Shown here: one piece after another, positions 45,638 through 57,600 of the stretch
How positions within the stretch are numbered: the first letter of the stretch is position 1
Layout of the letters: every line of letters begins with the position of its first letter
Source of the DNA: Neurospora tetrasperma FGSC 2508
Lineage: Eukaryota; Ascomycota; Sordariomycetes; Sordariales; Sordariaceae
NCBI RefSeq assembly: GCF_000213175.1
Contig: NW_009799179.1
Span: 1 to 64,000, forward strand
Direction: 5' to 3'
DNA length: 64,000 nucleotides
The notes under the pieces: generated by a model
What the model was told of the DNA's origin: nothing
The model's database searches: none
What the model saw: the letters and a program-made list of their open reading frames with translations, nothing else
Translations under genes and position numbers: made by a program

Positions 45638-47107
45638 ATGGCCCGCTTTGCTCTTACAGCCCTCGCTTTCCTCCTCTTGGAGGTACTGGCAGTCAATGCC
45701 GGTGACGATAACAACGACAACAGCCCCTACTACGGTGGTGACGACAACTACCCCGTCTACGGAGGTGACGACGGTGACTGTGACAATAACCCCTACAACT
45801 TCACCTTTCTCGCCGACTCCGGTGTCTTTGGTCCTCCTCTCGAGGTCGTCCACGCCTACTTTGGTGAGTGGCCCAACGGCGTGAGCGTGTCGAGCACCGG
45901 CCGTATCTTCTCCAACTTCCCCGCCATCGTGCTGGGCAACGTCAACAACGGCACGCCCGGGGTCTTTGCAGTTGCCGAACTCACCTCTCCCTCCACCGAA
46001 GAGGCCTATCCCTCTGAGGACATCAACACCCCTCCCTGCCCCGGCGGTGCCGTGAATCTGACGGACCCCGAAAATCCCGTCGGATGCGGAAGTCCGGACC
46101 ACTTCATTTCCGTGCAGAGCGTCCAGGTGGATACTGAAGACCGGCTATGGATTCTTGACACGGGAAGGCCGATCTACACCTTGCCCGACGGCTCTGTGAT
46201 TCTCGTAAACTCCAGCTACGGCGGGCCCAAGCTCGTCGGCGTCGATCTTTCCACCGACCTTGTGTTCCAAACCATCCTCTTCCCTGAAGACGTCGTCTTT
46301 CCTGATACGTCCTACATCGACGATTTCCGCATTGACCTGAACGCCAGCCTGTCCAACACCACCGGCGAGGGCGTCGCTTACATCACGGACACTTCCTTGT
46401 GGGGGGATAACGCCATCATCGTCGTCGACCTCGGCACCGGCGACTCCTGGCGGCGATTGGAAGGAGACCCGTCCGTCGTGGCCGAACCCAACTTCCTCCC
46501 TTTTATCTGGGGTCAACCTCTCTACTTCACTGAGGACCCCGCCAACCCGCCGGATGGCAACCTGACGACCACGACGCCCGCTTACCTCCCTGCGGGCGTG
46601 AACGGTCTCACTCTCTCTGCCGATGGCGAAACGCTCTTCTACGCCGACCTCGCGGGCAGGGACCTCTACTCGGTGCCTACCGCCCTGCTGCGCGAGCGCG
46701 ACGATGCCGTCGAAGCGGAACTAGCTGCTGCGGTAGTGAACTATGGCAATACGGGATTCAGCGACGGGATGGAGACCGATCCCGAGACCGGATTCATCTA
46801 CAAGGGAAGTATCGAAGCAAATGCCGTGGTGGCGTTTGATGCTGATACGGGCATGACGCAGACGGTGGTGCGGGACCCGCGGCTGGGGTGGGTGGATTCG
46901 CTCAGTGTGGCGGAGCTGGAAGATGAGGAGACGGGAGAGACGCAGAGCTGGTTGTATATCTCGAGTGATCAGTTTGATCGGTCTTGGTGGTTCTGGGCGC
47001 CCGGAGCGCACTCGGGGGATATCCAGGAGAGGCCGTTTGGGTTGTTTAGGGTGCCGTTGCCGTTGCCTGACCCTGATTGCGAATTTGCGGGTGCCTCTAA
47101 CTACTAA
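45638..47107 (+). CDS. Secreted Yellow / major royal jelly protein family protein
   Basis: A single exon of 489 residues. A signal peptide (residues 1 to ~21, FALTALAFLLLEVLAVNA) precedes a low-complexity stretch with YGGDD repeats (~30-46). The rest reads as a six-bladed propeller of the MRJP/Yellow family. The family hallmark DRLWILDTGRP lies near 168. Also present are SVQSVQVD, a SYIDDFRID segment, GVAYITDTS, PAGVNGLTLSADGETLFYADL and LGWVDSLSV. N-glycosylation sites (NFT, NGT, NLT, NSS, NAS, NTT) fit an extracellular protein. The family is best known from insects and some bacteria and has fungal members of unknown role; insect Yellow proteins act in melanin formation. Function here is not established. 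Confidence 0.85.
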   Translation: MARFALTALAFLLLEVLAVNAGDDNNDNSPYYGGDDNYPVYGGDDGDCDNNPYNFTFLADSGVFGPPLEVVHAYFGEWPNGVSVSSTGRIFSNFPAIVLGNVNNGTPGVFAVAELTSPSTEEAYPSEDINTPPCPGGAVNLTDPENPVGCGSPDHFISVQSVQVDTEDRLWILDTGRPIYTLPDGSVILVNSSYGGPKLVGVDLSTDLVFQTILFPEDVVFPDTSYIDDFRIDLNASLSNTTGEGVAYITDTSLWGDNAIIVVDLGTGDSWRRLEGDPSVVAEPNFLPFIWGQPLYFTEDPANPPDGNLTTTTPAYLPAGVNGLTLSADGETLFYADLAGRDLYSVPTALLRERDDAVEAELAAAVVNYGNTGFSDGMETDPETGFIYKGSIEANAVVAFDADTGMTQTVVRDPRLGWVDSLSVAELEDEETGETQSWLYISSDQFDRSWWFWAPGAHSGDIQERPFGLFRVPLPLPDPDCEFAGASNY

Positions 47108-48446
47108 GGTACCTCTAGGTACCTAATGGGGGAGGGACATGTTCAAGGGTGGGAAGAGAATGAAGGGAGAAAGTACGTTACCTGCACTGGGCGGATGAAG
47201 GGAGAAACCAGAATGTATTGAACCAGGCAGGAAAGGAGGACAAGAGAGGACAGTATATCGGAGGACCTCCAAGTAAACGGAGTGGATGGAACACGAATGT
47301 ACCTCTACACAAGCCCAGAGTAAACGAAAGTATCCGAATAATAAACTTTGTGGTTGAAAAACAAGAAAGGCATGTATACCTAGGTACCGTCATGACTGAA
47401 TCTGCTCAACAGACAGGGTGTTTGATTGTGTGATGAAGTGAGGATGTAAAGGGATGGGCGTCTCAGGCTTGAGACTGTGAGGTGATGGAGGGGAAGTTTG
47501 GTTGGAGATGTGCAATTGCAGCTTTTCTCTTCCCAAGGGTCACTAACAATTCTTACAGCGGTCTTTGAATGCCAAGAAGTCCGTACGGGGAGGTTCCGAT
47601 GGATCACGGAGAAAAGTGGGTCTAGCAGTATGGTTGTTTCCATGCTTCGTTCCTGGGTTGGAAGATACCAAGAGGTAGGTACACCTATCATTGCAACGGC
47701 CGAGTATTGCTTCCCTGTCACATCTCTTGACCAAACACAGCGGAAAGAAGCATTTCCTGCCGACAAATGGGTGCCCCATGCTCTTTCTCGTATCATGGTG
47801 AGTCTTTAACTCGCTACATTTTGGTCGTGGCTGAGCTCTCGTCGTAATTTGGCAAACGGCTTCAGAGGGTCGCTAACAATTTTACAGGGCAATTACGTGG
47901 GCGGAGAGTTGCGGTTTTCGAGTTTTTTTTGTTCACTTCCACTTTCCTTCTTACAGCTTTCCAATTCTTGCACCTGGCGCTGGTAGACATCACCAGTAAT
48001 CCGCGATGCCATCCTTATCGCCCCTACAGCCTTTGAGAGTCCCTTGTAACCGTTGCTCTTTCCTTTCCCCTTCCATGTCCGGCCAGCACTGATCGGCCAT
48101 CGGACCCCGGAATCGGCAACTCCCCGCCATGTCCGGTGGATCGCGAAAGCCGGAAGACCTGTTGCTGTCAAGGATTGGTCTGCTAAGTCCATCCGGTGCT
48201 AACCAGTGGTGAGCATAAGCGCTACGGGAGGGCTCCATCAGCAGTCTATCGGCCTTAGCAGATGAGTCCAGGCCGATGACTCCGCCGGCTAAAAGCCTGG
48301 AGGGCCGGGACCCGGAGAGGCCGGAAACTCGGACTCCGTTCCACCAACAACGACATAACAAACAAATAAACACGGAAAAGTGAGCCCGCTACTGGATATC
48401 TGAATCCTCTTTCCACCACTCTACGTTTGTGAGGCAAACCGCCAAG
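47108..48446. other. 1.3-kb spacer between Yellow-family and GNAT genes
   Basis: No gene supported. It contains two clear AGGTACCT/CCTAGGTA palindromic motifs, at 47,106-47,125 and 47,375-47,390. The segment near 48,050-48,340 is rich in CCGG and GGCC. Confidence 0.45.
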
Positions 48447-49172
48447 ATGACCATCACCCTCCGCCCCGCCACCGAGGCCGACGCCCCTTCCATCGCCCGC
48501 ATCGCCACAGCCGCCTTCGCCGACTCCCTCTCTCCCCTCATCTTCCCGCGCTCCCAACTGGCCACGGCAACCGTCACCGAAGCCGATCTGACCGCCGACG
48601 AGATCACATGGCGCACGTCCATGTACATCAAGCGGATGCGTGAGGGGAAGCCATGCGTGGTTGCCGTTCAAGTTGACGAATCCACCGGTGAGGAAAAGGA
48701 AATCCTGGGTTCTGCACACTGGCAAAAGCCGGGTCCTGAGGGACCAGAGGTATTGGGGGTGGAGGTCAGGCCGGCGACGTATGACAAGGACATGTTTGCC
48801 AAAGTTGTCGAGAGGTTTACGGCGAAGGACAAGGAGACTTTGGGACCAAGGGGACATGAAGATTATTGGTGTGAGTATTGGTGGAGTTTGAGGACTAAGG
48901 AAGGGGATGAGGGCATGGACTGACGAAGAGATGGGACAGATGCAATCCTGATCAGTGTCGATCCCAAGCAGCACAGGAGGGGAATTGGTAGGAAGTTGCT
49001 GAACTGGGGGTTGGAGTACGCGAGGAAGGAGGGAAGGGATGCGTACTTGACTGCTACCGATGCCGGAGTGCCGCTTTATAAGGTTTGCGGGTTTCAGAGC
49101 ATGGAGACATATGATTGCTACGGCGTGCCGCTGACGAGCATGGTTTGGAGGTTGGACAAGAACCAGCAGTGA
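48447..49172 (+). CDS. GNAT-family N-acetyltransferase
   Basis: Exons 48447-48870 and 48940-49172 give 218 residues. The 69-bp intron has a GTGAGT donor and a CAG acceptor; joining gives HEDYWYAILISVDPKQHRRG. The N-terminal strand-helix TITLRPATEADAPSIARIA is the GNAT alpha/beta start. The acetyl-CoA-binding motif Q152-H-R-R-G-I-G158 is intact, followed by LLNWGLEYARKEG and VPLYKVCGF, the C-terminal part of the fold. The substrate is unknown; fungal members of this kind often acetylate small molecules. Cytoplasmic, with no signal or membrane segment. The ATG in GCCAAGATGACC was chosen because it directly precedes the conserved strand. Confidence 0.88.
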
Positions 49173-51695
49173 GTGTTGAAAGGAGCAATTGCCTTGAAAA
49201 TGGCTGGGGAAGATTCAAGGGAAGGAAGAAGTTATTAGGGATTGGATAAAAGGACGAAAGTGGAAAGTCTCAACAACGACGACCGCGACTTCCTCTCAAT
49301 GATCGAATTCACCTCTTGGAGGAAACCGTACTCCGCAACTCAGCTTTTGGGCTTGGAGTTGCAGTCTTCGGTGGTTCCGACTTACCTCTACAAATACCTC
49401 TGCTGACGGTCCCTTCAACTTCCCTCAACTCAACGAGCTCCAACAAAGAATCCTTCTCCATCGCAACGCTTATGGCACCCCCTTTCATAACCCAGGATTC
49501 CAGATTAGGCGCCAACCTGCGCCCCTAAAAGGCACTACCCGTTCCCCATTTCGGGGATAGCCTCCCCTCTAGCGAGAATCCTTCAGAGGCCCGTTGGTTC
49601 GTTAACGCCGAGCTGGGCTGATGTTCCTTCTGCCGGAAATCGACATCAACACTTCCATCGTCCATCACGTCTTATTTATGCCCATCATCGTCTCAAACCA
49701 TCGTCCCGTCTGACCTACTATGCCATGTTTGGTGCACCGGCCCGCCTCACGTTCACATGAGCATTATCGGGAGCCTTCCCAAAAATGCGAAGAAATCAGA
49801 TGCTGGGGGAGAAGTATCAGTCAATTTCATGACAGCAACGAGCCTTCGGTTACCCCGGGATTCAGACCATGTTCCATTGTGGCAGCGAATGACTCGCTTT
49901 TTCTCTCGATCAATTCGGGGCCTGTTGACACTTTCAGTTCGAACGAGGGGACCATATCATCGGCGTAGCCGAGAAATCGATCGAGAAGGACTAAAGCAAC
50001 CACTTTCGCAGGTTATACAACTGACAACGAAATGGGACCTTGCACGAGAGACGATGCAATGCAGCATGGTTGACAGGGTTTTTGTTCTATCCCCGGGGTC
50101 ATGCCCACATGCTTCGACAACTTGACGAAACCGGGCACTGCTCGGCTTTTCTGAGCTTCTTTCCACAAGTTCCAAGCCAGCATCGCCCTACACTAATTTG
50201 AGCGGATGGAACAGTGGAAGTATTGAAGCGGTGTACCTAACAGTAGGATCTTTTCATTGGCGAAAAGCTGCCCTGGGTACACCGCGGTCAAACTGAGGGC
50301 ACCCTTGCAAGCCATAGCCCTATGAGCCCTATAGGGCTAAGGACTATACACTGTGCATGCCAACAGCACTCCAGGACCTTTACCACCTTCATGACACTCA
50401 AGTCACGGCGTGCTTTGCACTGGTGGTTCTTTTCTGTATGATTAGGAATGACCTTTTGAGGTACGGATGGGGAGGCTGTCATTGAGATTTGAACCGTACC
50501 TAGGTACCTATGTACCGTAGAGCCACTTTCAGGGGGAGACTGCGTGCTGTAGTGATGACCGGACATCGCAGTTATCTCCGATCATCAACGATCACGATGA
50601 CCACAACAAGAAAGAGACATGAGCACTCATACCAACCTTGACCGGTACTTAACGAGTAGATAATGGCAGTTGAAGGACTGGCAAAGAGTTGCCACCGATG
50701 AACGCGCTATCATTACCTCGAAGTCAGGTCATATTATGTTCAACTCGGAAAAAGCTACCTGCCTCAACGATAGTATCGGGGACGGCTCGCCACGCTGCAA
50801 CCCTACAGTTCCAGTCCATTCCTTTGATTGTTTGAAGAAGGTTGGGGACGTCTCAGTCTTCTCGGGGGCATCATCAAGCCCCTTTTAGAGATCTAAATTG
50901 CTGCCTAATGGCCTGGTTACAGTGAACACTCGGATATTTCTCGCTACCTGGACCAGTGATAGGCAGACAACAAGAACTCCCGTGGCTATATCCACCGGCG
51001 GCTAGAGTAGCATAAGCGCGACAACGACAAGGAACAACCAGGGGTGATTTGCCCTGCTGTTCACCCTGACTGCTGGCCGCTGACCCCAAATTCTGATGTT
51101 GCCTGGTGTTGCCATCAGCCGTGCTGGGCGGTAAGACAAGACTTCTACTAGAAGAAAGCAACAGACCGGACAAGCCGGGGTGCATGATACTTGTACGCCA
51201 TCAAGAAAAAGACAAGAGTGGGTGAGACTTCCTACGCCCGCAGTGCAGTGGTGCCACGGTACCCCCCCTTTTCTTCCAGTCTTTGTCCCATGTCCAGCCT
51301 CCCCACCCCAGCCACGGCAATTGCTTGACATGTCATCATTTAGTCCACGCCTGGAGCCGCAAGTCTCCGATTTGGGTCCCTAAGTCAGAAATGGGGCCGG
51401 AGCTTGATCAATTTCTAAGTTCTTGAACGTCTCACTCTGCGGAACACTGGAGACATGAGCTGCGTGATATCATTGCCTGGAAGGTCGACAAAGCTGTTAA
51501 CTGACACTCTGATGGAGTCAGCTCTTGACTCGTTGTTGGGGTATATGTCTCGACAACAATCACCTGAACCCTGCAGCACAAAATGATGAAAACTTCAAGT
51601 CATTCTAGGCATTGTCTACATGTACGGTTTTCACAACAGAAACACCTGGATCACGACATCTATGAAGCCTCTTGAGACCTTCAGCATCAACAAGG
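49173..51695. other. 2.5-kb gene-poor region
   Basis: No open frame with a recognisable product. A palindrome-rich motif CGTACCTAGGTACCTATG lies at 50,495-50,512. The last few hundred bases contain the promoter region of the decayed transcription factor gene. No transposon or RNA gene was seen. Confidence 0.4.
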
Positions 51696-53680
51696 ATGAA
51701 CAAGAAAAAGTCCAATCAAACGACAAAATGGGGAACTGCTTGCGCCCAATGTGCTGCAGCCAAAGCAAAGTGCTCTCGAACGTCCGAGACACGAGGGTCC
51801 AAGTGTGACAGATGCGAGGGGTTGCTCAAGACCTGTACGAAACGAATACAGGGACCCAGGAAGCAGAGACAGTCAAGGACAACAAGGTTTGTTTCCATTA
51901 CCCTTGGGCATTCACCATGATCTACCCTCGGTGCTCTCTAACCGCCTTGGCTTCCCTTCAACAGGAAAGAATAGGCATCTTCTTCCCTCTACGTTGACAC
52001 CGACGGCTCCCTTTCACCTCCTTCCACTACATCAACCACAGATTTCACATCAACATCAATCGGCAACCTCGTTGCGGACATATCTCTGCAACAGGCCCCG
52101 TTAAGAAGCGCGACCTCATCACCCTTACTCTCTATAACCCTCTTCCCACCTCCCGCTCCTGGGACATCCGTTCCAGCTCTCGATACATGAACCTCCAAAA
52201 TTGTCTAGGTATGCTCCCCATCAAGTCCTACTGCAGATGAAGACGCTGTGCAAACGTTCCTGACCAAAATCCAACCAAGTTTCCCGTTTATATTAGTTCC
52301 AAATAACGTGGATAGTCAAGCGTTGGCAGTGGAGAGGCCGGTGCTCATGTCAGCGATCCGCCTTGCGGCTGCCACCACTTTCACTGCCACGACAAACGTG
52401 TCAGAGTCAACGCTACTAAGTCAGGTATATCAGTTTGTCAACCATGTCTCGAGCATGGTGATGCTGAGGGGAGAGAGCACCCTAGAGATTCTGATGGCAG
52501 CTGTGATGGTGCTTGGACGGTGGAGATGGTGGTGTGAACAGCATAGAGGAGGGTTTGACAGTCTGTTAGGGATAGCGAAAGGGTTGGTCAAGGACTTGGG
52601 ACTCAACCGCAACCCGAGGCAGACCCAAGAGAAAGAGGAGAGGGTAACTGATATTGAGAAGAGATTATTACTCGGAGTATGGTATTTACGGTCATGGTAT
52701 GTCTTCCTTTCGTTGCTTCGATTCCCTTCTCCCATTAAGAGGGTACCCGGCGGGGTATTCACGGGTTGTAGAAAGCTGGATGCCCAGAACAGCTAATAGG
52801 AGATGACCAACAGCGCCGCAATACATCTATCCCAGCTCTCACCAACAGCCTTCACGCCTTACATGTTCCAATGCCTCAAAGATCTGGAAGTGTCGAGCCA
52901 GCCTTCCGACCAAGTGCTCGTTCAAGCCGTCAAAGTCCAACATCTTGAGGAGAGAATACAAAAACTGAACGACGATTTACCCAGTTTCGACCCAACAGAA
53001 GACGAAGCAAATATCGCAAGAATTATCGGCTTGAGGAACGACTGGGAGTTGTTGAGCCGGAGCTCTCCCGAGCTGATGCACAATCGTGAGTCTTTGTTGT
53101 TGTTTTCTTGCGCATGAGCCTTACACCACCATCCCAGACCTGTATTCCTGTCACATCAACGAGAAATACATACGGTAGTATGAGCTCAAATCATCCTCCA
53201 ACTCTTCTTTCCTATTATCAAGACCGAAAACACAAACAGCTAACAACCACAAAAGCATTGGTAGCCTCCCACCTCCAAACGGCCTTCCTCCGCCTCCACA
53301 AGTTTCTAGTAGAGCAGACTTCCCACATACATCCACATCTATCAAGCCCGGCCCCAATCCCTACCTCTAATTTGCTCTTAGCTTCAGAAACTGGGTCCTC
53401 CTCCTTTCATACCTCTACTACCTCTACAGACTCGGAGTACATGTATCAACACTATGAGTTGGATTTTGATGTGGATGTTGACATGGCTTGCCCACCAACT
53501 CACGGGATGCAGTACGGTAGCCATAATCAGAGTCAGGGCTATAGACAGCAGATGCTAGAGCAGCAGTGGGCTGCGGCAGGAGCACAACGATGGCGGGAAG
53601 AGAATGCAGGTGCGGTGTTGTTTTGGGGGCAGGAACATCATGTGCAACAGATACATGGACTGCATGAGTGCCAGGGATAG
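51696..53680 (+). pseudogene. Decayed Zn(II)2Cys6 transcription factor gene
   Basis: An N-terminal Zn2Cys6 cluster is intact from ATG 51,696: C-x2-C-x6-C-x10-C-x2-C-x6-C. Fungal transcription factor regulatory sequence continues to 53,680 (DEDAVQTFLTKIQPSFPFILVP, ERPVLMSAIRLAAATTF). Likely introns are 51,887-51,964, 52,697-52,813 and 53,086-53,137. In the simplest model the frame meets stops at 51,972, 52,188, 52,206 and 53,176, and the C-terminal part (SSNHPPTLLSYYQDRK...ALVASHLQTAFLRLHK) lies in a different frame. No splice choice I tried removes all of these. Several of the stops could come from single C-to-T changes, the direction of RIP. The gene ends ~150 bp from the AT-rich block. An unusual exon structure or sequence error remains possible. 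Confidence 0.55.
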
Positions 53681-54171
53681 GGACATGGAGGTTGGGGGCA
53701 GGGGAGGTGAATATAACTTGGCAGTTGTCATACGGACATTCGACCCCAACCCTAACCCTGCAGATCAGCGGCAGAGCCGCATTACGTAACCTCAGCCTCA
53801 CGATACGTTTTCAGCCTTAGGTGCCTTAGGCAATAATATAATACTACGACCCAATCGGATAGATTATTCAACCGACGGTATAATATACCCGGAATCCCTT
53901 TATAAGATTAGCTAAAGCTACGATTAGCGATTAAGTTAGTCCTCTAACTTCTCTATACTGGTTAAGATTAAACGAGACCGGGGAACGAACCCTTATCGCT
54001 ATAGTAACGCTTTATAATTAATTAAGTTAGCGCTATTAATATCCTTAGTATAGAAGGATAGGAGATTAGAAGAAGGTATTTAGAAAGATCCGTAGGGACG
54101 TATAATAATATTTATTACTAAATAAATACTTTATAGCTTTATAATAGAATTAGGTAAATAGGATTTATATA
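53681..54171. other. Boundary between normal and RIP-type AT-rich DNA
   Basis: Composition is normal up to about 53,820 (GCCTTAGGTGCCTTAGGCAATAATA) and then becomes TA-rich. The remaining part contains no gene. A short telomere-like CCCTAACCCTG sits near 53,749-53,759. The last five bases, ATATA at 54,167-54,171, are the target duplication of the retroelement. Confidence 0.6.
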
Positions 54172-54652
54172 TATTACGAACTTAAGCGATACAAGGGTCG
54201 CCTAGACCCTCGGGACGCGATAGCCCCGCCTATAGATAGCCAGTATAACCTACAAACTAGGGAATAGCCTAGAAGGGCGTAGTAGGTAATTTACTTATAT
54301 AAGTAGCTTACTAGTAAACTAGTGCTTATAATAAACTAATATTTACGGGTGAATTAAGGTTTATAGTAAACTATAATACTAAAATAAACTATTAATATAA
54401 ATTACGAGGTTTATAATTATATAAATAATTAAAGATAGATATTTTATAGTAGGATAAGTAGGTATAAAGAGACTACTAGAGAATTTAAATTATTAAATAA
54501 TTTGATAATAGTTAATATAATAGATTATTATTACCGAGACTAATATTACGTATATATATTTATTATAAACCTTTTAACTTTACTAAATAGTATTAATAGT
54601 TTTTATATTTTTAATTATTTTATTTAAGTAAATTAAATTACTGTTCGTTATA
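54172..54652 (+). repeat. 5' LTR of the gypsy fossil
   Basis: 481 bp matching 61,090-61,571 throughout as a direct repeat. Its outer edge abuts ATATA. Well-conserved blocks shared with the other LTR include GGACGCGATAGCCCCGCC and TATTACCGAGACTAATATTA. Confidence 0.88.
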
Positions 54653-57600
54653 TATTAATTACTCCCTTTAGCCTATCTTAAATAGTAATTAAAGGTATCT
54701 CTTCGCTTTATTATATCTACCGCCGGAAATAATAACGATAATACTTTAGGTAAACCCTTAAATTTTGTTACCTTCCAATAGTAGTTTAAAACTATATAGG
54801 AATGTATTTTCTAATTTAAAATTTAATTCAAAGTTAAATCCGGTACCCCCGAAGTAAAGGTAGGAGAAGGAATTACCTTTATTAATAGACCAAAATTAAA
54901 TTATCTGTACTTAAAGAATTTAATAATTAATAGGCTGCCTTAATAGGATTCTTAATTTAAATATATACTTACCTCTACTTTTATAAAAATCAGTTTACCT
55001 TTAAATTTAAGAAAGTAATTTATACGGGTACTTAATTTATAAATAAAGTTTTTACTTAGTACGAACTTATTTTTAAAGACTACTATAAGAATGGAGATTA
55101 AACTTCGGATTTTACTAAGAAACTTTTAGGTTTTTATAAAGAATTTACTTAAACCCTCTTCTAAATCTTTAGAAAAAAGGATAAAATTCGTAGGGTTTAG
55201 GAACGCTTAATTTATTTTTAATAAATTAAATTTACTTTAACTTACGCTATACTTTTTAAATAAAATACTTTCCGTAGTAATATTAATAATAATAGGCTAA
55301 TATAGCTATTTTATAATAGTTTTAAAGAAAGAATTAAGGATAAACTCTATAAAGAGGATTATTTTGAGACTATTAACGTTTATATCGATAAAATTATTTA
55401 TATTAATAATTGATTATTCTAGTGGGAATAGGAGAAGAAAGGAAAAGTAATTATCTTCGTTCCTTTTAAATCTAATTCTAATACTAAAAAGAAAAGGATA
55501 TAAGGAACCTACTTTTCCGGAACTATTTATACTAAAATTATAGAAATTAATACGGCCTAAATTAATTAAAGTAAATAAAACCTTTTAAAGGTTAAATATT
55601 TTAATTATAGTAAAATTAAGTATATAAAAAAAAATTATTATATACTTAAATAATTAAATTAGAAGAAAATAGAAATTGTTGTAGTAGAAGGAGTTAAGGT
55701 AATTAAAATTACTAACGCCGAATACGGTTAAAATAATTTAGAAAATGCTATAAATAGAATTATAAACTTCAATTAAGAAGTATAATAGGAGGCTAATAAT
55801 AAATATAAATAGGAAGGATTTAATAAGGAAAACCCTAAGGAGGAGGTGTAGAATACTAATATACCCTAAATATAAATATACTAAGCCTTAATATAGGAAG
55901 AAATTAATTACTTTCCTAATACCGATCGGATTTTCTTTATAGCTATATACGTAATAAATACTACTCTACCCTTAATTCCACTTTTAATAATTATAATTAA
56001 GGAACCTAATACGTACAAATTTATTAATCTATATTAATATAATTATTTTAATTACTTCGCCGAAGGATATTAGATAGAATTATTATAATTCTATTTAAAT
56101 AAAAGTAGGAAGTACAAATTATGAAATAATTCTTAGAAGAAGCGTATAATTATTATTAAAAGGGAGCCCTAAATTATTTAGGAAGGACTCTTAGAAATTT
56201 TAGGAATATATTAGTTAAATAAAAAGAATACGGCCCAAATATACCCCCTTTATTATATTTACTACCGGATATTATAATTCTAATGTATTACTAATAATTA
56301 TTATAAATACTATAGGAAAAAGTGGAATAACCGTTTCTAACCTATTCGAAAGTTCGACCAATAAAAATAATTTAAGCTAATTACGCGTACCTTTAATTAA
56401 AATAACTTAGAAATTACCCTTATTATAAATAAATAATTTATATTTAATTTACGGTCCTTTATATAGGTAAACGATTAATTAGTATTTAGGAGATTCGTTA
56501 TACGCTTCTATAATATTTATACCTATTTAAAATAAGGAGAAGTAAATCCCTAGTAATAATAGTACCTAATATTTAATTATTTTATTTATATAAAGTAGAA
56601 GGCCTAAAATATTGAGAGGGAATTTAATAATTACCTTCATAGTATTAAAATAATTAAATATAAAAATAAAGAAGAAGCCGTATATATAATATAATTATAG
56701 GAATATAATTCGTTAAACGAATTTAAATTTAAAGAAGAGGACGCTTATAGTAATTATTACTAGGAATTAGGAAACGGCTTAAGGCCTTCAAAAAGGCTTA
56801 GTAAAAATTAAATCCCTATATAAAATAGATTATTTAATAATATAACTATTAGAAAGATAAGATCCGAAACCCTATAATATTTATAGAGGTCGCTGCTATA
56901 GAAGAAGGGAAAGAGGATTAGTAATTTAAAATTATAGCCTATTAGAAGGATTATTAGGCTTTTATATTAGTAAATTCTAGAATTTAATTAAACTTTATTT
57001 TACTAAAGTTCGTTACTTAATTAAAAATTCCTTAAAAAAAGGAAAAAGGTTCCTTTTATAGTAAAAGGACCTTTCGAGATATAAATTATAAAATAAGAAA
57101 TATTACTACTCTCTATTATAGTAGAAAGTAAGACAGTCGAAATTAATTTCAATATTATTAAAATAGGGCTATTTAAAAATATAATCCTAGGGTACCTATA
57201 ATATATTATATATATTTTAAATATTAATTAGAAGGAAGGTAGCTACTTACGTCCTAGGACGTACTTAATTACTAATAGGAAAATTGGAGTATAGAAGAAA
57301 GCGAACTATAAAAGCGCTATTCCTATAGCCCTACCGTAAATAGTATAAAAAATTATAATTTATACTATTGATAAAAGTAATAAAGTTATAAAAGAAGGGT
57401 TAATAACGTTAATAGAAGTATTAATAGTTAACGTTTAATATAAATTTAATTATTATTAGAATTAATAAATAGAGAAGCCGAAGATTGTAATTCTAATAGA
57501 ATATTAAAGATATTAAACTTTTATTAATAAGTATTTTAAAAGACTACTACTATAAGGATTATAGGATTATTAATTTAAATTTAAGAAAGGAGTTAAATTT

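Noticed and set aside
53980-54000. tRNA B-box-like GGTTCGTTCCC on the minus strand in AT-rich DNA
   Set aside because: No acceptor stem or D arm can be paired with it.
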